Shown here in pieces: positions 1-12,715 of a stretch of 64,000 nucleotides of DNA (positions are counted from its first letter, which is position 1; each line of letters begins with the position of its first letter). The notes beneath the pieces are model-generated. The model was not told where the DNA came from. It saw only the letters and a program-made list of their open reading frames with translations, and made no database searches. Location of the stretch: the NCBI GenBank assembly GCA_947044365.1, contig OX345643.1, positions 1,886,501-1,950,500 on the forward strand, in the 5' to 3' direction. A program made the position numbers and the translations under genes. This stretch comes from Petrosia ficiformis (taxonomy: Eukaryota > Porifera > Demospongiae > Haplosclerida > Petrosiidae).

Positions 1-1069
1 TCCTGTCTGTTCATATTCTCCTTTATCTGATAGTCTCCAGAAACGAATTTGAGGTAATTGTGTTCCATCATCATCTTCTGCTCCTATTATTATATGTGTG
101 ATATTACCATCACATGTGAAACCAATGTCTGGAAAGAATCTTTCGTTGCTACTATATCCTCTCACTCTTGTGATCTCTCTTGCTTGTATTTTGAGTTCAT
201 CTGAAGATATGAATCCACTGATACACTGAGGAGAATCTATAAAAGAGATAAAACAAGATTAAAAATCTAACATTATAAATAGTTATACTTGTTTGTGGAT
301 AAATGAGAGGTCTCATATCACTGTTTGAATCATCAAGGGTATACTCATAGTCATTCTTATAAGTTTCATAAATATCCTGACCATTATGATCCTGATAATA
401 AAATATAACCACACTGTCGTCATCGTCTGGCTGATATATTCCCAACACTTGATTAGCAGTGAATTGAAGAGGAGTTGATAAACTGAATTGATAAACTCCA
501 TTAGTACTGAAATTAGATGGAGCAAGAATAATTTCTACTGAACTATCAACAACACGAGTATAAGTTGTTTCATCTGTCTTATTCCACAACCGGATAATAG
601 GATATTCATCCCTAAGCCTACGTTGGCTAACACTGTACACATCCACACCTAAAAGAAAACCAGTAATAGTTCCAGTACAGTTAAACCTCAGACTAGGCAT
701 AATCCAATCGTCATCATCTAGTTGGTTACCATTAAGAGCACCATAACCATTCTTGTGTATTTGCTCAGCTTTTTGTACCAGTAAATCATAATCCATGAAT
801 CCTTTAGTACATGACTTTCCTGGAATGAGAGACACAGAAAATACTGATAAGTATAACTATGCTACTGTTTAATAAATACTAAATTCATAGTATTTGAAGA
901 AACATTTGTTTCTGAAATTGCAACTAATAATACTTGCTGAGTGATTCAAGTTGTCAGATAAACATAAGCAACCAAGTCATCTATCATTATTATACTAACC
1001 TGACACACTTAGACCACTGATAAATAACCAGACAAAAAAAGTCATCACTGTCCAGTAAAGAGTCATCAT
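1..1069 (-). CDS. Receptor-cluster copy 1, 5' part only (runs off left edge)
   Basis: Three exons are visible on the minus strand: 1069-1000 (signal peptide starting MMTLYWTVMTFFVWLF), 819-289 (first ectodomain, 177 codons, begins KSCTKGF) and 236 to beyond position 1 (second ectodomain, begins SPQCISGF). All boundaries are GT-AG and phase 1. The ectodomains share the pattern C..GF...P.l.FtC.G.It..iiG, then an aromatic/LGIYQP-like block, and look like two copies of one beta-rich fold; I do not recognise a named family. It is closest to copy 6 at 38.3-41.1 kb, with the same KSCTKGF and SPQCISGF openings. The stalk, membrane and tail exons would lie to the left of the window. Exons are open where seen. 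A secreted or membrane receptor role is inferred from copies 2 and 6. Confidence 0.75.
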
Positions 1070-2117
1070 TATGTAGTGTGTATATAATATACCACAATGT
1101 AGCCAAACTCTGGACTATATATAGTAACAGTTGGGGGTTTATTTATCTTGTTAATGACCTTGTACCCTTCTAATCAAAACTGTTTGATAATATTATTATG
1201 ATTATGTGTATATTATAATATGGTTTCATAGTATAGTTATGTGTGTGTTATGTGTATATTATACATACTGAAAGTTTAATCTTTGTAATCTTGGCTGTTC
1301 ATAACATAAACAGTGTTACTGAATGAAGCTGGGTAAAAACACTATTTAAATCACAACTGAGGAGCAGCTACACATTAAAATGACTATTCTATAAGCATTT
1401 TGATATCAAAGATGACCAAACAATGCACTGCAAGTTTTTGTGAATAATTATGTATAAGTCTCAAAGTTACTTTTCAAAAGCATTATTTCACTACCATGTA
1501 TTAATTTGCCCTTTTCCATCAGTAACTCTAGATCTTCATGTAACTAAATTCCTGTTTTTTTTCTTGTGTATGTCAAAGTTCAGTCCATTGCTTCATTATT
1601 AAGTTACAGTATAATCATGTATTAACCTTCTAATTATGACATTAAACTATACATCATATTACCTATGTTTGAGGTCATCATGGTGTGGAACAAAATGTAT
1701 TGTCAATTAAGGTAATAATAATATGAAAATGATGAAGGTGAGAAGAACGTTGGTCATTCAAAGCTAAAGTTAAAATGGACATAATGAATGTGAATGACTT
1801 CTATTAAAAACTTAGCTATTTGGTAATTCTGCGAGAATGATCATGATTTGATGTTGATTTATGCAGAGGTCACATTCACAATTATTGAATACATTTCCAT
1901 TGTATGATGTGAATGACTTTAATGAGCACTAGTACCCTTCCGGTCTATTTTAATATAAACACTGTCATTAGCTCCAAGTCTTGTAATACTGTCAATTGAA
2001 GCAGTGATCAATTATGGACAATTTAAAGGTATTATATACAATGTATGCTGATAGTAAACATCCTTAGTTTACTATTATACATTGTTGTTGCACAAACTGT
2101 TTGGTGAAGTGTTTGTT
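1070..2117. other. Intergenic, no gene seen
   Basis: AT-rich spacer upstream of copy 1. It presumably contains the copy 1 promoter. No open frame with homology, RNA gene or repeat array was recognised. Confidence 0.5.
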
Positions 2118-2845
2118 GATTCAAGTAAGGAGTAAATTGCACTACCATAAGCTTCATCGCTGTGTAAACTAATAATTGTTTTGATATCAACATGAATATA
2201 TCTACATCAAGGACAAAGTTCTTGCTATCATAACAGGAAAGTTTCATTGTGTTTATTTTATTAACATCAGTCCATCTATTCCCCTTATAGACTTCGGAAT
2301 AGGTACAAGGAGTCATCTAATTACAGTCCACATTGTGCACTGATGGATGATCCCTACGTTACTCGGTGAAACATCTCTTCTCTTATGATGTCAGGTCGCT
2401 GTCGTGGTGCTCAAGTTGTAGCTACTAGACAAAGTGACTCTTGTTTTGACATGTAGTTATTGTGTAATGTTTTGATTGTTTGATTCAAGTAAGGAGTAAA
2501 TTGCACTACCACAAGCTTCATCGCTGTGTAAACTAATAATTGTTTTGATATCAACATGAATATATCTACATCAAGGACAAAGTTCTTGCTATCATAACAG
2601 GAAAGTTTCATTGTGTTTATTTTATTAACATCAGTCCATCTATTCCCCTTATAGACTTCGGAATAGGTACAAGGAGTCATCTAATTACAGTCCACATTGT
2701 CTACTGATGGATGATCCCTACGTTACTCGGTGAAACATCTCTTCTCTTATGATGTCAGGTTGCTGTCGTGGTGCTCAAGTTGTAGCTACTAGACAAAGTG
2801 ACTCTTTTTTTGACATGTAGTTATTGTGTAATGTTTTGATTGGTT
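2118..2845. repeat. Two-copy tandem duplication, 364-bp unit
   Basis: The words starting gattcaagtaagg at 2118 and 2482 begin two nearly identical 364-bp units with only a few differences. Each unit carries the same minus-strand open frame of about 90 codons starting MTPCTYSEVYKG. Conservation of that frame is explained by recent duplication, so it is not evidence for a gene. Confidence 0.8.
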
Positions 2846-3700
2846 GGTTAATATTTCCTTATTTGGTTATATGTTTTATTCTCTCATTTCATTGATTGTT
2901 TATTTTTGTTTATGTTAACAACTGTTTTGTATTTAAGTGGATCATTTTGGTCACTTTTTCATAAGAGATATTTGGACTTAATTTTTTACTCTGATGGTCA
3001 GATCTACCCCTAAGCCGGCAAGTTCTTAAGCAATAGAGAGGTAGTTCTTACACCAATTGGTTAATAAGAGTGACGAGTCTAATCAATTCGGACCAGAGTC
3101 ATAGTAATACTCTGGTTGCTTCTCAACTCTATTGCGTGAGTGCAATCCTACTGCATTAGTTCACCATTTTAATGTAAAGGAATACATGCATAAACAAATA
3201 ACATATTTTGCAATTGTTAGCATTATACGTTTAAACTTACTCTATGTAGAACAGGAAATAAAATTATGTATGCATCAAATGTATAAGTATATATATATAT
3301 AACAATCATAAATAATTATAAGTACAGTAAAAGTATAATTCCCTTCTTGCATGCATGTGAACTAGTGTACGTGGAGTTACAATTGCTAAAAACACTTGGA
3401 ATGTAGTCAAAGTACAAACAAGAATACAAACTATAATAGTTGCACTTTGTAACAGATTGTTATTCACAAACTTTCTCTTAAAACCAACAACTCAAAGCTA
3501 TAACAGAAACAAATCTCGAATATGAAGAGAGATAGTAATTATTGTTACATGGATAAGAGATCCTTCACATATACTATCTTAATAAACTAAAATGAAATCT
3601 AGTGGATTCTAAGTGTCTAACTATAAAAAAATACAATAAGCACACTATCTTAGGGCTGAAGACCTATATATTTTGTTCAACAATCAGAAGAACTTTCTCA
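2846..3700. other. Spacer, no gene seen
   Basis: AT-rich, with a short (TA)n run near 3290. The stretch 3000-3160 is less AT-rich and may be part of an unidentified transposon. Nothing else was supported. Confidence 0.4.
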
Positions 3701-3719
3701 TACAATTTACGACCACTTC

Positions 3720-4510
3720 CACTCAATCTGGCAAGGATTGAGGGAAATCTCTTTGCTGTGAGTAATACATCACAAGTCGTTCATCAAATATGGAAGCGGG
3801 TGAGAAATAAGGTAGAGGAACCATCAAGACCTGATTCAAGTGAACAGTATAAGCACACTGCCATTGAGTGTAAAGATGAAATGTGCTCAAATCAAAGGCA
3901 GATTTAAAATCATATTTTACTCCTTGATAGCATTCTACAAAGCATAATATAAGTGCTTTCAGTCCTATATCATCTATATGGATAGATGCATTCTTGAACC
4001 AAAAGCAAATAGAAGCAACAGCTAAATACCAGTCTTCATCGATGGATGAAAAGGTTTTAGGATTGCATAGCAAAACAGCAGAAATTTTGTCTTCCTTTGA
4101 CTGACTATTCATAGTATGAATATTCAGACAAGATACCTTCAACTGTTGCATTGGGTGTTGATGGAAAATCTCTTATTGCAACCGGCAGAGACTGAGCATT
4201 TCTGGCAATTACCTCCTTTTGAAGTTATTGACAAATGTCTCCCTATAATAACAGATTTCATCATGTTTTGCAAGTGATTTTCTCTTTTCTTGATAGACAT
4301 CTTGTACCACTCCAAATGCTCAAATGTGAAAGATGACAGTGTAGCGACCAAAGCAAACTTTCCATCACCATAAATGGCTCTGTATGTCTCAGTTTAGTGT
4401 AATGCAACTAGATCTTGAAACTTGTCAACAAAGGCTGTACCCAGCACTCTCATTAGAATTGGTGGTGAACTTATTGTACAGGAGACTTGCCTGTTCGAGG
4501 ATTCATCAAC
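3720..4510 (-). pseudogene. Possible Asteroid/ASTE1-like C-terminal fragment
   Basis: Two adjacent minus-strand open frames (4351-4139 and 4151-3723) read as one broken protein. The second contains a Trp-rich stretch (LYTQWQCAYTVHLNQVL) followed by VPLPYFSP, which resembles the C-terminal part of Asteroid/XPG-like proteins in my recollection. No start codon, intron pattern or catalytic acidic residues are visible, and further reading upstream to about 4510 meets stops. It is most likely a retroposed or decayed fragment sitting just 3' of receptor copy 2. Family assignment is weak; it could be another transposon-derived frame. Confidence 0.3.
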
Positions 4511-4636
4511 ACAAGGTTTCGATAAATAGTAACACTGAACTAATACAAGTATACTAACACAATAATTATACATAAAAATATAAGTATTACTTTTTAAAAA
4601 TTGAGAGATTGTATGAGTATAACTGTCATTTTAAAA

Positions 4637-7600
4637 TTATATAATCATCGTCAAAGGTTCATCCAAAACATGTACATATGAGTATCTCGTATCATTTTCA
4701 TCAACAGTTGAATAGTCCCCTGTCATATTGAAACAACAATTTAATAAGAATCATATTGAATTTCATTTATATATCCAGTCAATACCTGATACTCTGTGTA
4801 TGTTATAGGATGGATTATCATCAGTAATTACATGTTCATCTGTGAGATTAAGAATTGATCATATTACAGTTTCATTAACTCTATTTTGTCTCTCTACCTG
4901 ATATCATGTGTATATCATAAGATGGATTATCACTCATATGTTCATCTGTGTATGGGATTAAGCATTTTCAAGCAAAATTATGACATGTATATTGTTGATA
5001 CCTGATACTGTGTCTACATTATAAAATGAATTGTTATCAGTGATTACATGTAATTATATTATAACTTCTGCATGTAAAATTGTAAATAGTTGTATAAATT
5101 AATAATAATATTCTCATTTCCCTTTTTTAATAGGTCGACATGGGGAGTTTAATAAGCCCTATTGCTGTTATTATTACACACTGCAAAAATAAAATTGTTA
5201 TGTATATTTGTTAGGTTTGTTGGTAAAAAATATAGTTGCAAGGTTGTTGTTATGACTGCATGATAACACAATTATAAAAATTATTTGAAGTTTATAATTA
5301 GTTTCATTATCCTGTCCAATAGAAGCAGAATAAATGTTTTAAGTGGCTGCTTAGGTTTCCACAACCAACAAATAGAGTTATTTTAACAATTTTGTTTTTG
5401 AAATATAGTGTCAATACATTACCTGATACTGAATCATAAACTGGATTTGCTACATTAGTAACTTGCTTATCTGAAGAATATATTATTCATGGCCATTTTC
5501 AATTGATAGTTTTAATTTTACTACTCCATACCTGGTATATCGTAGACATGATAATCATCAGTAGTTATAATATTATGTGTATCTATAAAATGTGATAGCT
5601 TATTCAATACTAGATGTCATGTATTTATGATACTATTCCAAACCTGATACTGTGTGTATATTATAGGATGGATTATCATCAGTAATTACATGTTCATATT
5701 CTAGAATATAATAATTATTATATAATAGATATATATCTGTATTATAAATAGTTGTATGAATCAATAATAAAATTCCCTTTGTTGACAAACAGGTTGGTAT
5801 TAATACATGAGCTATTTAATTATGTCACAACAAGTCCTATTGCTGTTATTTTACGTAATAGTGTCAATACATTACCTGATACTGAATCATAAACTGGATT
5901 TTCAGTATTAGTCACTTGTTTATCTGAAGAATAAATTATTCGTGGACATTAGCAATTGATAATTCTGTTGTATGTACTTGTGTTATCCATATTTGGTACA
6001 TCATAGACATGATAATCATCTGTTGTTATAAATTTATCTATAAAATTGTGATATTTAATACTTCTCATGTATTATAGGTTATACTACTATTCCAAACCTG
6101 ATACTGCGTGTGTGCTATAGGTTGGATTAATTACAGGTTCATGAGATTGCTGTGCAACTAAAAATCAGAAAGTGTAATGATAAATGTGTAAAGTATGTTC
6201 ACATCGGGTTAAGTGTGCTATTATGAATTATTCATTATTTTTCAACACAACTTTTATTTACATTGTGTACCTTTCAACTTGGAGTTCTTCTGCTTAGTTC
6301 TTCTATATTTCACTAGTAATATTATTATTATCAATACACTAGTGAATATAATAATAAACAGTAGAAGTAGAACTGTTCCAACTCCTATTAATAGTACTGG
6401 AAAATTTGCTATAATGTGGAACATACACATGACATTCTATCTGGTTGTAGCTAGTTAATTAAGTCTATGATTTAGATTGAGAACTTGATATGTTACCCCA
6501 TCTAAATGGGGTTTCACTACTTCAACCTATGATCACTGTACTGTACCTATGATCTGGGCCTTCGTACTGGCAATCATTAATATTGGTCCCATCACCTTAG
6601 TCGTACTTACTTGTGTGGTGAATGACCCTTTTTATCCTGCTAGGTATATAATATTTATAAGTAGTATTTTTCATTTGATCTTGATCTAACATATAAAGTA
6701 CATGTCATAACACGGTAACAAAATTATTAATACAATGTGACATGTTTATTACCATTCTTTGTTATGACATGTACTTTATATACTAGTCAATATAGATTGA
6801 TATAAATTACCATTTGTGTAATATTTAAAATCATTTCCAATATTATAGTTAGGAACATGAAATATACAAGGATAAGTAACATTTTACTATCTTAGTAATG
6901 TAATGTAATCTGGGTAATGTTTACAAGTAGTAATTTAATTAATTTCTTTTGATCTAGATTTATATTGACTAGTATATAAGGCATATGACATAATAATGTG
7001 CATATGCATGTATGTAACTCTGAATGTCTGTATGTTTTTATGTATGTATGTATGTATGTGTGTATGTATGTATGTATGTATGTCTGTATGTATGTATGTA
7101 TGTATGTATGTATGTTTGGGAGTTTTTGTTACGAACTCTCGCAACAGAACCTTTCAACCCTATCCCGTAGGCAAGGTGAAAGGGGTGCATCGGCTGTTTC
7201 AAACTGTTACCCTTTGAGTCAACCCCCAAGGCTGCATAATCCTATCCTATTTGTATTGCATATTTTTGGGTTTTCCGAAATCGGAATTGTTGAACACTCA
7301 TTTCCCTGTGTATATAGTAAGTTAATTAATCTTTAGCCTAAGACAAGAGAAACTTTACAAAACCCAAGTGGTAGCTTAAACATACATATGTACATATATA
7401 CTTTGCTATCAATTTAAGGTTTGGGAGACTGGCAGCCTGTTCTTGAGAAGCAGGAATGGGGTTTAAAACGTTTTTATGGCGCCAACTCTCACCACTCTGA
7501 CAGTCTCCCATTGTTAAAATATCATGATTGTTAATTTAGTCTAGGTTCTTTGTTATATTCAGGCTTTGGTATAAAAAACACATCACATAACTAACCTGTT

Positions 7601-8245
7601 TCCAACATGTGGAGATAACTAATTATAAATTCAGTGCGCATGCGCATTTCCTCACGTGTTTAATTTTTGAAAGTAAAAACTTTTTTATTTTAAATTATTT
7701 TATTTTATTTTTTTATTTTATTTTTTATTTTTTATTTTATTTTTTTTAATTTTTATAAATTAAATTAATTTAATTTAGTTTATTATTATTATTATTATTA
7801 TATTTTTTGTATGTATGTATGTATGTATGTATGTATGTATGTATGTATGTATGTATGTATGTATGTATGTATGTATGTATGCATTTATGTATGTATGTAT
7901 GTATGTATGTATGTATGTATGTATGTATGCATTTATGTATGTATGTATGTATGTATGTATGTATGTATGTATGTATGTATGTATGTATGTATGTATGTAT
8001 GTATGTATGTATGTATGTATGTATGTATGTATGTATGTATGTATTTATATAAGTATGCTTTTACGTATGTATGTATCTATGTATGTATGTATGTAGGTAT
8101 GGATTTATGTATGTATGTATGACTTGTATGTTGTATGTATGTATGTATGTATGTATGTATGTATGTATGTATATGTATGCATATGTACGTATGTATTTAT
8201 GTATGTATGTATGTATATATGTATGTATGCTTTTATGTATGTATG

Positions 8246-8279
<34 letters not shown>

Positions 8280-11200
8280 TGTATGTATGCATTTATGTAT
8301 GTCTGTATGTATGTATGTATATATGTACGTTTGTATGTATGTATGTATGTATGTATGTATGTATGTATGTATATATGTAAGTGTATTTTAGTGATCATAC
8401 CAGACGATGAGGTTGTATTATCAACTGAAAGTGATGATGTTGTACTAGGTGAAGAGGTCATACCAACTGATGAAAATGAAGATGTCATATGAACTGGTGA
8501 AGATGAAGGTGTTATATCAACTGATGAAGATGTCATAATAACTGAAGAGGTCATACCAACTGATGAAAATGAAGATGTCATATGAACTGGTGAAGATGAA
8601 GGTGTCACATCAACAGAGGAAGATGTCATAATAACTGAAGATGTCGTACCAACTGATGAGAATGAAGATGTCACATCAACAGATGAAGATGTCATACCAA
8701 CTGATGAAGATGAAGATGTCATATTGACTGGTGAAGATGAAGATGTCATATCAACTGATGAAGATGTCTTATCAATTGGTGAAGTTGAAGATGTCATACC
8801 AACAGATGAAGATGTCATATCATGTGGTGAAGATGAAGGTGTCATATTGACTGGTGAAGATGGAGATGTCACAACTGATGAATATATAATATGAGCTGAA
8901 AATGAAGTAGAAATTTCAACTGGAGCTGTCAAAGGAGATGCTGTCTCAAGCAGTGATGATGAAGAAGTTGGAACTATCAAATGGAAAAGGACATACACTA
9001 ATTTTGTTAATCGATTCTACAAAAATTAACTTACCAACCTCCACAGATATCAGTGGATAATTATTTTCCTCAACATCTATCAATGTGTTACTACTGTCAA
9101 TCATATAGTTTTGAGGTCCATTAAACTGTTGATAGTACATGGGAACATCTGTACTGTTCACTACTAAGATATCACCAGACTTCACTTCAGCATTCAAAAG
9201 AGAAGTAAATTCATAGACATTTGTATCAGTACTGGTACCATTATTTGTATCAACTGTTAAGGAAGTTATAACAGTCATATCACTTCTTAATAACTGTATG
9301 TTTGGTAATGTGTTACCAGTAACATCATTTGTACCAACTATCCATTTGGTTATTATTCCATCACAAGTGAACCTGATATCAGAGAAACCTTGTACTGTAT
9401 TAGTAGGACCCAATACATCAGTGACTTGTAGTACTTTAGACTGAATCATTTTGCTAGTTAGAAATCCAGTGTCAAGACAACTCGGATTATCTATGCAATA
9501 ATAAAACAACAGTAGTAAGTATATTAATTTTCAACCCTCCAAATAAGAATTAAAACAATGTCATGACATGCTATAATTCTTGGGAAAAGACATACTACTG
9601 TTTCTTGGCAAGGAGTAAGTTATTTAATTATGCAGTATATAGTAAGCATGTTTTACACTGTAAAAAATTAATTGGTTATTTTAACCATCACTTGGGTACA
9701 CAGGTTTCAAGACGATATTAATAATATGCTCCTGATTTCTTCTCTTGCTAGGTAATGTTTACATGTATTAATTTATTTCTTTTAATCTTGATCTGTATAT
9801 AAACGGTTGTTTCTTCATATAAGAAGTTTGTCATAATAAAGAATGATAGCAAAAGCAATACCATGTACTTCAAAAATTTAGTATGTAAATCCTAATAAGG
9901 TACAAGGACTGTTATTTGTTATTATAGGTACAAATTCATGTACATAATAATTAATTAGTAATAATTACCTAGCTGGAAACAAAGATTGGTATTGAGAAAA
10001 ATAGAATTGCATTGAAACTCCTGTAACCAAATGAAGTTAAAATAACCTATATATTACGTTTTACAGTTGTTGACAGTTGTTGTTAATTGGCAAGTAGTAA
10101 TGTTTTGGTTATTATAGTACGAAGTATGGCTTTGTGGCATCACAGGAAGAGTGCACATTTTTATGGCCTATAGGGCTATCTCTATGATTGCTTTCTCACA
10201 GGTTCAAACTAAATGCACACTCGAGCTCTATAGGACCAGCCAGCAGGAAGAAAGAAAGAAAGCTACTTATAGCTTACATAGAAACTGGAACTAATAGCTA
10301 GCTATTCTACCTGAAATATATTCCTAAATTTCTACAAGATCCTTTAAAATGTAATGAGAGCAGATGATCAAAATGATAGCTGTTGTGTTTCAGGCATGAT
10401 AAAGTCAGCCATGATTACTGAATGCTGCACACCACAAAGCTATCATGGGATACTTTTTTGTCTATACATCTTGTCACAGTTATCATTAATAATTAAAATT
10501 GATTGCACGTGTTGTATGACAGCAGTAAATCTAAATTATGAAGACAACCATAAACTTGTTACGAAATGTTAAATTTTGTTTTCTGCAATTTTTACCCATA
10601 TACACTAATTATATCATATTATAATTATAATTATTATATATATTATACATATTTTGATGCAAATGATGAATGCTGCTAAAATTATTACCTGCTAATGGAT
10701 AAATGATTAAATCCAAATTTAGAGGAGTTGCTTGACTATTCAAATTCACACGGTCATCAGTAAGACTATGTGGTTTATATACTGTATTACTACTACTCTC
10801 ATAATGTACTCTCACTACACTTTCATCATGTGGGGGCTGATAAATTCCAAGTATATCATTCATTTGAACTGACAAAGGTTGAGAGAAGTGATATGTATAC
10901 ACACCAGAAGTAGTGAAGTTATCAGGCTGTAGTTGGATTGTTCGAACTGAAGAAGATACTTGAACATAAACATTTGGATTATTTCTTGACCATATTTCAA
11001 GTTGAGGATAACTCTTTCTTGTATTAGTAATTGTCCTCACATCCACACCAATAATAATTCCAGTGATTGTTGTACTACAGGTGAATCTTAAACTTGGGAA
11101 GAGCCATCTGGAGTTTGAATCAAGAATATTATTCGAGTATGTGCCCTGTGTGTTTGGTATCTGTTCACCCTTAGCTCTGAGAAGACCAATATCAACGAAT

Positions 11201-11343
11201 CCTTCTGTACAACCATCTGCTCACATGTAAAGACATACATTTCTGATTAAACTAATTCAAACAGGTTTAATTAAATCTTTCATCTTACCTACAGTATTTA
11301 TGATAAAGGAACAGAGCAACCAAACCAATATAAACACTACCAT
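4637..11343 (-). CDS. Receptor-cluster copy 2: intact two-domain, mucin-stalk receptor with multi-tyrosine tail
   Basis: Exons on the minus strand: 11343-11289 signal peptide; 11216-10689 ectodomain 1 (DGCTEGF...); 9490-9035 ectodomain 2 (DNPSCLDTGF...); 8973-8401 Ser/Thr stalk of 191 codons with repeated TSSSVDMT-like units; 6396-6271 transmembrane segment followed by a basic stop-transfer; then tail exons 6157-6098 (NPTYSTHAVSG), 6037-5978 (YHVYDVP), 5923-5876 (NPVYDSVSG), 5700-5644 (DDNPSYNIHTVSG), 5582-5532 (YHVYDIPG), 5470-5423 (NPVYDSVSG), 4945-4898 (DNPSYDIHMISG), 4839-4786 (DDNPSYNIHRVSG) and 4719-4637 (YSTV...YSYV, stop). The sum is 2247 nt, 748 residues, all in frame with GT-AG borders. 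The usual AATAAA seen 3' of copies 3-5 is interrupted here. NPxY and YxxP motifs suggest PTB/SH2 docking after phosphorylation; ligand and function are unknown. Confidence 0.8.
5003..5063 (-). pseudogene. Decayed tail exon of copy 2
   Basis: The sequence still reads HVITDNNSFYNVDTVS and ends with an intact CAG|GTATCA donor, so it derives from the NPSYNIHTVSG cassette. The normal acceptor is gone, and the next upstream AG leads into a stop. It sits between tail exons 5470-5423 and 4945-4898 and is probably skipped. Confidence 0.6.
6500..6830. mobile_element. Foldback repeat in copy 2 membrane intron
   Basis: The words tacatgtcataa (near 6700) and ttatgacatgtac (near 6764) face each other as inverted arms. 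The same material, reverse-oriented, lies in the matching intron of copy 4 at about 26430-26770, and weaker relatives occur at 9745-9990 and 13075-13450. It may be a MITE family carried along when the genes duplicated. Confidence 0.5.
7032..7116. repeat. (TATG)n microsatellite
   Basis: Tetranucleotide run within the intron of copy 2. Open frames in it (MYVC or YIHT repeats) are artefacts of the repeat. Confidence 0.9.
7431..7512. mobile_element. Short element with inverted ends
   Basis: About 80 bp bounded by tgggagactggca and its inverted counterpart tgacagtctccca. The local base composition is more GC-rich than its surroundings. No other copy was found in this window, so its mobility is a guess. 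Confidence 0.4.
7807..8380. repeat. Long (TATG)n microsatellite after the copy 2 stalk exon
   Basis: About 570 bp of nearly pure TATG with scattered variants. It ends 20 bases from the stalk-exon donor at 8400. Arrays occupy the same relative place in copies 3, 4 and 5. Confidence 0.95.
9500..10688. other. Intron between ectodomain exons of copy 2
   Basis: Contains a dispersed repeat (10090-10330, words like tatggcctat and tctatgattgctttc also near 60125-60165) and no supported coding exon. Confidence 0.5.
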
Positions 11344-12053
11344 TATTATCAGCTTGAAGGAGTTCAGTGCTACAAACAATGTTTGAGGGATGCATTTCCT
11401 GGATTAACAAAATTAATGATGCTATAAAATGTCAAACTCTTATATACAAACAAATATATAGTCGATATAATTTACAGGTGAACATGGTAATATCCAACCA
11501 ATCACATTGGAGTAGTCAAGTGATCTATAGGTTGCTCTGAAACTTACCTCACTTTATTACAAGAAGCCATGTGTGGCTAAATGGGTTTGTCCAAACCTTG
11601 TGTTAAAGCATGTTTTATTTTCAATTTTTTTTTTGCATTAGAATGATGGCATTTGGTTGTGTAAAGGCAAAAATGTGTGTACGGGCAATGTGAGAGTGCT
11701 ATCAAGCTGGTGGGTGTGGCTTATTGCATTGTAATTAAAGAATTATACATTTCACATACCTCCTCCAAGTTAATGATATTCATAGTCATTAAGTGGCAAC
11801 AACAGGTTGTGCATGAGGTAATGGGTGTGGTCTAAGTGTCTGGGCGTGGTTATTACCTTGTAGGTGTGTCCTATACCTGTCAAATGCTCAAAAATCAACC
11901 AATACAATTTTCACTAACCTGGATGAAATTTAATGATATTCATAGCCATAAAATGACGTCAGTGGGTTGGGTCAGTCCAGATGGGCGTGGTTACCGTTTT
12001 GGGGTCTGGTTATGTACGTTTCTTACCATATCTAATATTTCACTTCATATCCA
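11344..12053. other. Upstream region of copy 2
   Basis: The first 100 bases resemble the upstream region of copy 4 (around 23400), as expected for duplicated promoters. No further gene was seen. Confidence 0.5.
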
Positions 12054-12057
12054 TTAA

Positions 12058-12556
12058 CCCTTAGAAGACTGATGTCACATATATGTGACATTTCACCCCT
12101 ACGTGGTTCAGAGTGTGTTCCTAGCTTTACGAAGCTCTCCAAATGCTTGTAATTGGCGTCAGGCACAAGCCCATGAAAATGGCGAAAAACGTTGATGGTT
12201 TTTCGGCCGCCCTTTGGCCTAAATAACGACTATGGGGGGAATTGTGGTTTCAGTGACCCCGCCCACGCGCTCTGGTGGGTACCTGAGGCATTTCCCTTGC
12301 TGTAAAACCTGAAATCGTGGGTGTAGCTGGTACCAACATGCAGTGGGGTCATTTTGTTTGCCACAGTTCCAGTCAAAAGAGGGAGAGCACTGCATTTGAT
12401 TTAATCCTACTAAGCGCTTGGGGACTTTCGGGTCCCGGTAAGCAAGATGGTAGAAGAGGTACTCCATGTCGGAAAAGGAGCCAAGTTTGGGGCAGAGAGA
12501 GTCGCCAGTGTTGGAAATGGGAAGAAATTTGAAAAACAAGCTCAGTCCTGTAAGGG
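12058..12556. mobile_element. piggyBac-like non-autonomous element (MITE)
   Basis: A 499-bp segment, clearly more GC-rich than its flanks, is bounded by TTAA on both sides (12054-12057 and 12557-12560). Its ends are inverted repeats: CCCTTAGAAGACTG on the left and CCCTTACAGGACTG when the right end is read inward. TTAA target duplication and CCC-starting ends are hallmarks of piggyBac elements. No transposase frame fits inside, so it would be non-autonomous. Confidence 0.75.
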
Positions 12557-12654
12557 TTAATTTGATCAGCATCACATGTGAACATATGAGATTTAAAAAC
12601 AATATTTCAGCTAGTTTATTCACAAAATATAATAACAGTTTGTATGTTTGAGTG

Positions 12655-12715
12655 AACTTACCATGCATAGGCTAGATTATCAGTACTCTTGTGCACACAC
12701 ACATAAGGGATTAAA
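12655..12715 (-). pseudogene. Relic tail exon of receptor family
   Basis: Read on the minus strand it contains ITDNLAYAW, matching the ITDNPAYG cassette of copy 6 (38403-38353). The flanks also resemble copy 6 (38270-38340). The tyrosine survives, but NP has become NL and the 3' half is lost. Confidence 0.45.

Noticed and set aside
2032..2680. Two similar 89-94 codon minus-strand frames as a gene family
   Set aside because: They are explained by the 364-bp tandem duplication; no other support.
7807..8380. Several overlapping long open frames of MYVC or YIHT repeats
   Set aside because: A pure 4-base repeat is open in most frames; there is no start context, domain or splice logic.
12219..12668. 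149-codon minus-strand frame and overlapping frames
   Set aside because: They lie within the TTAA-bounded MITE and its edge; several frames are open because the segment is GC-richer.
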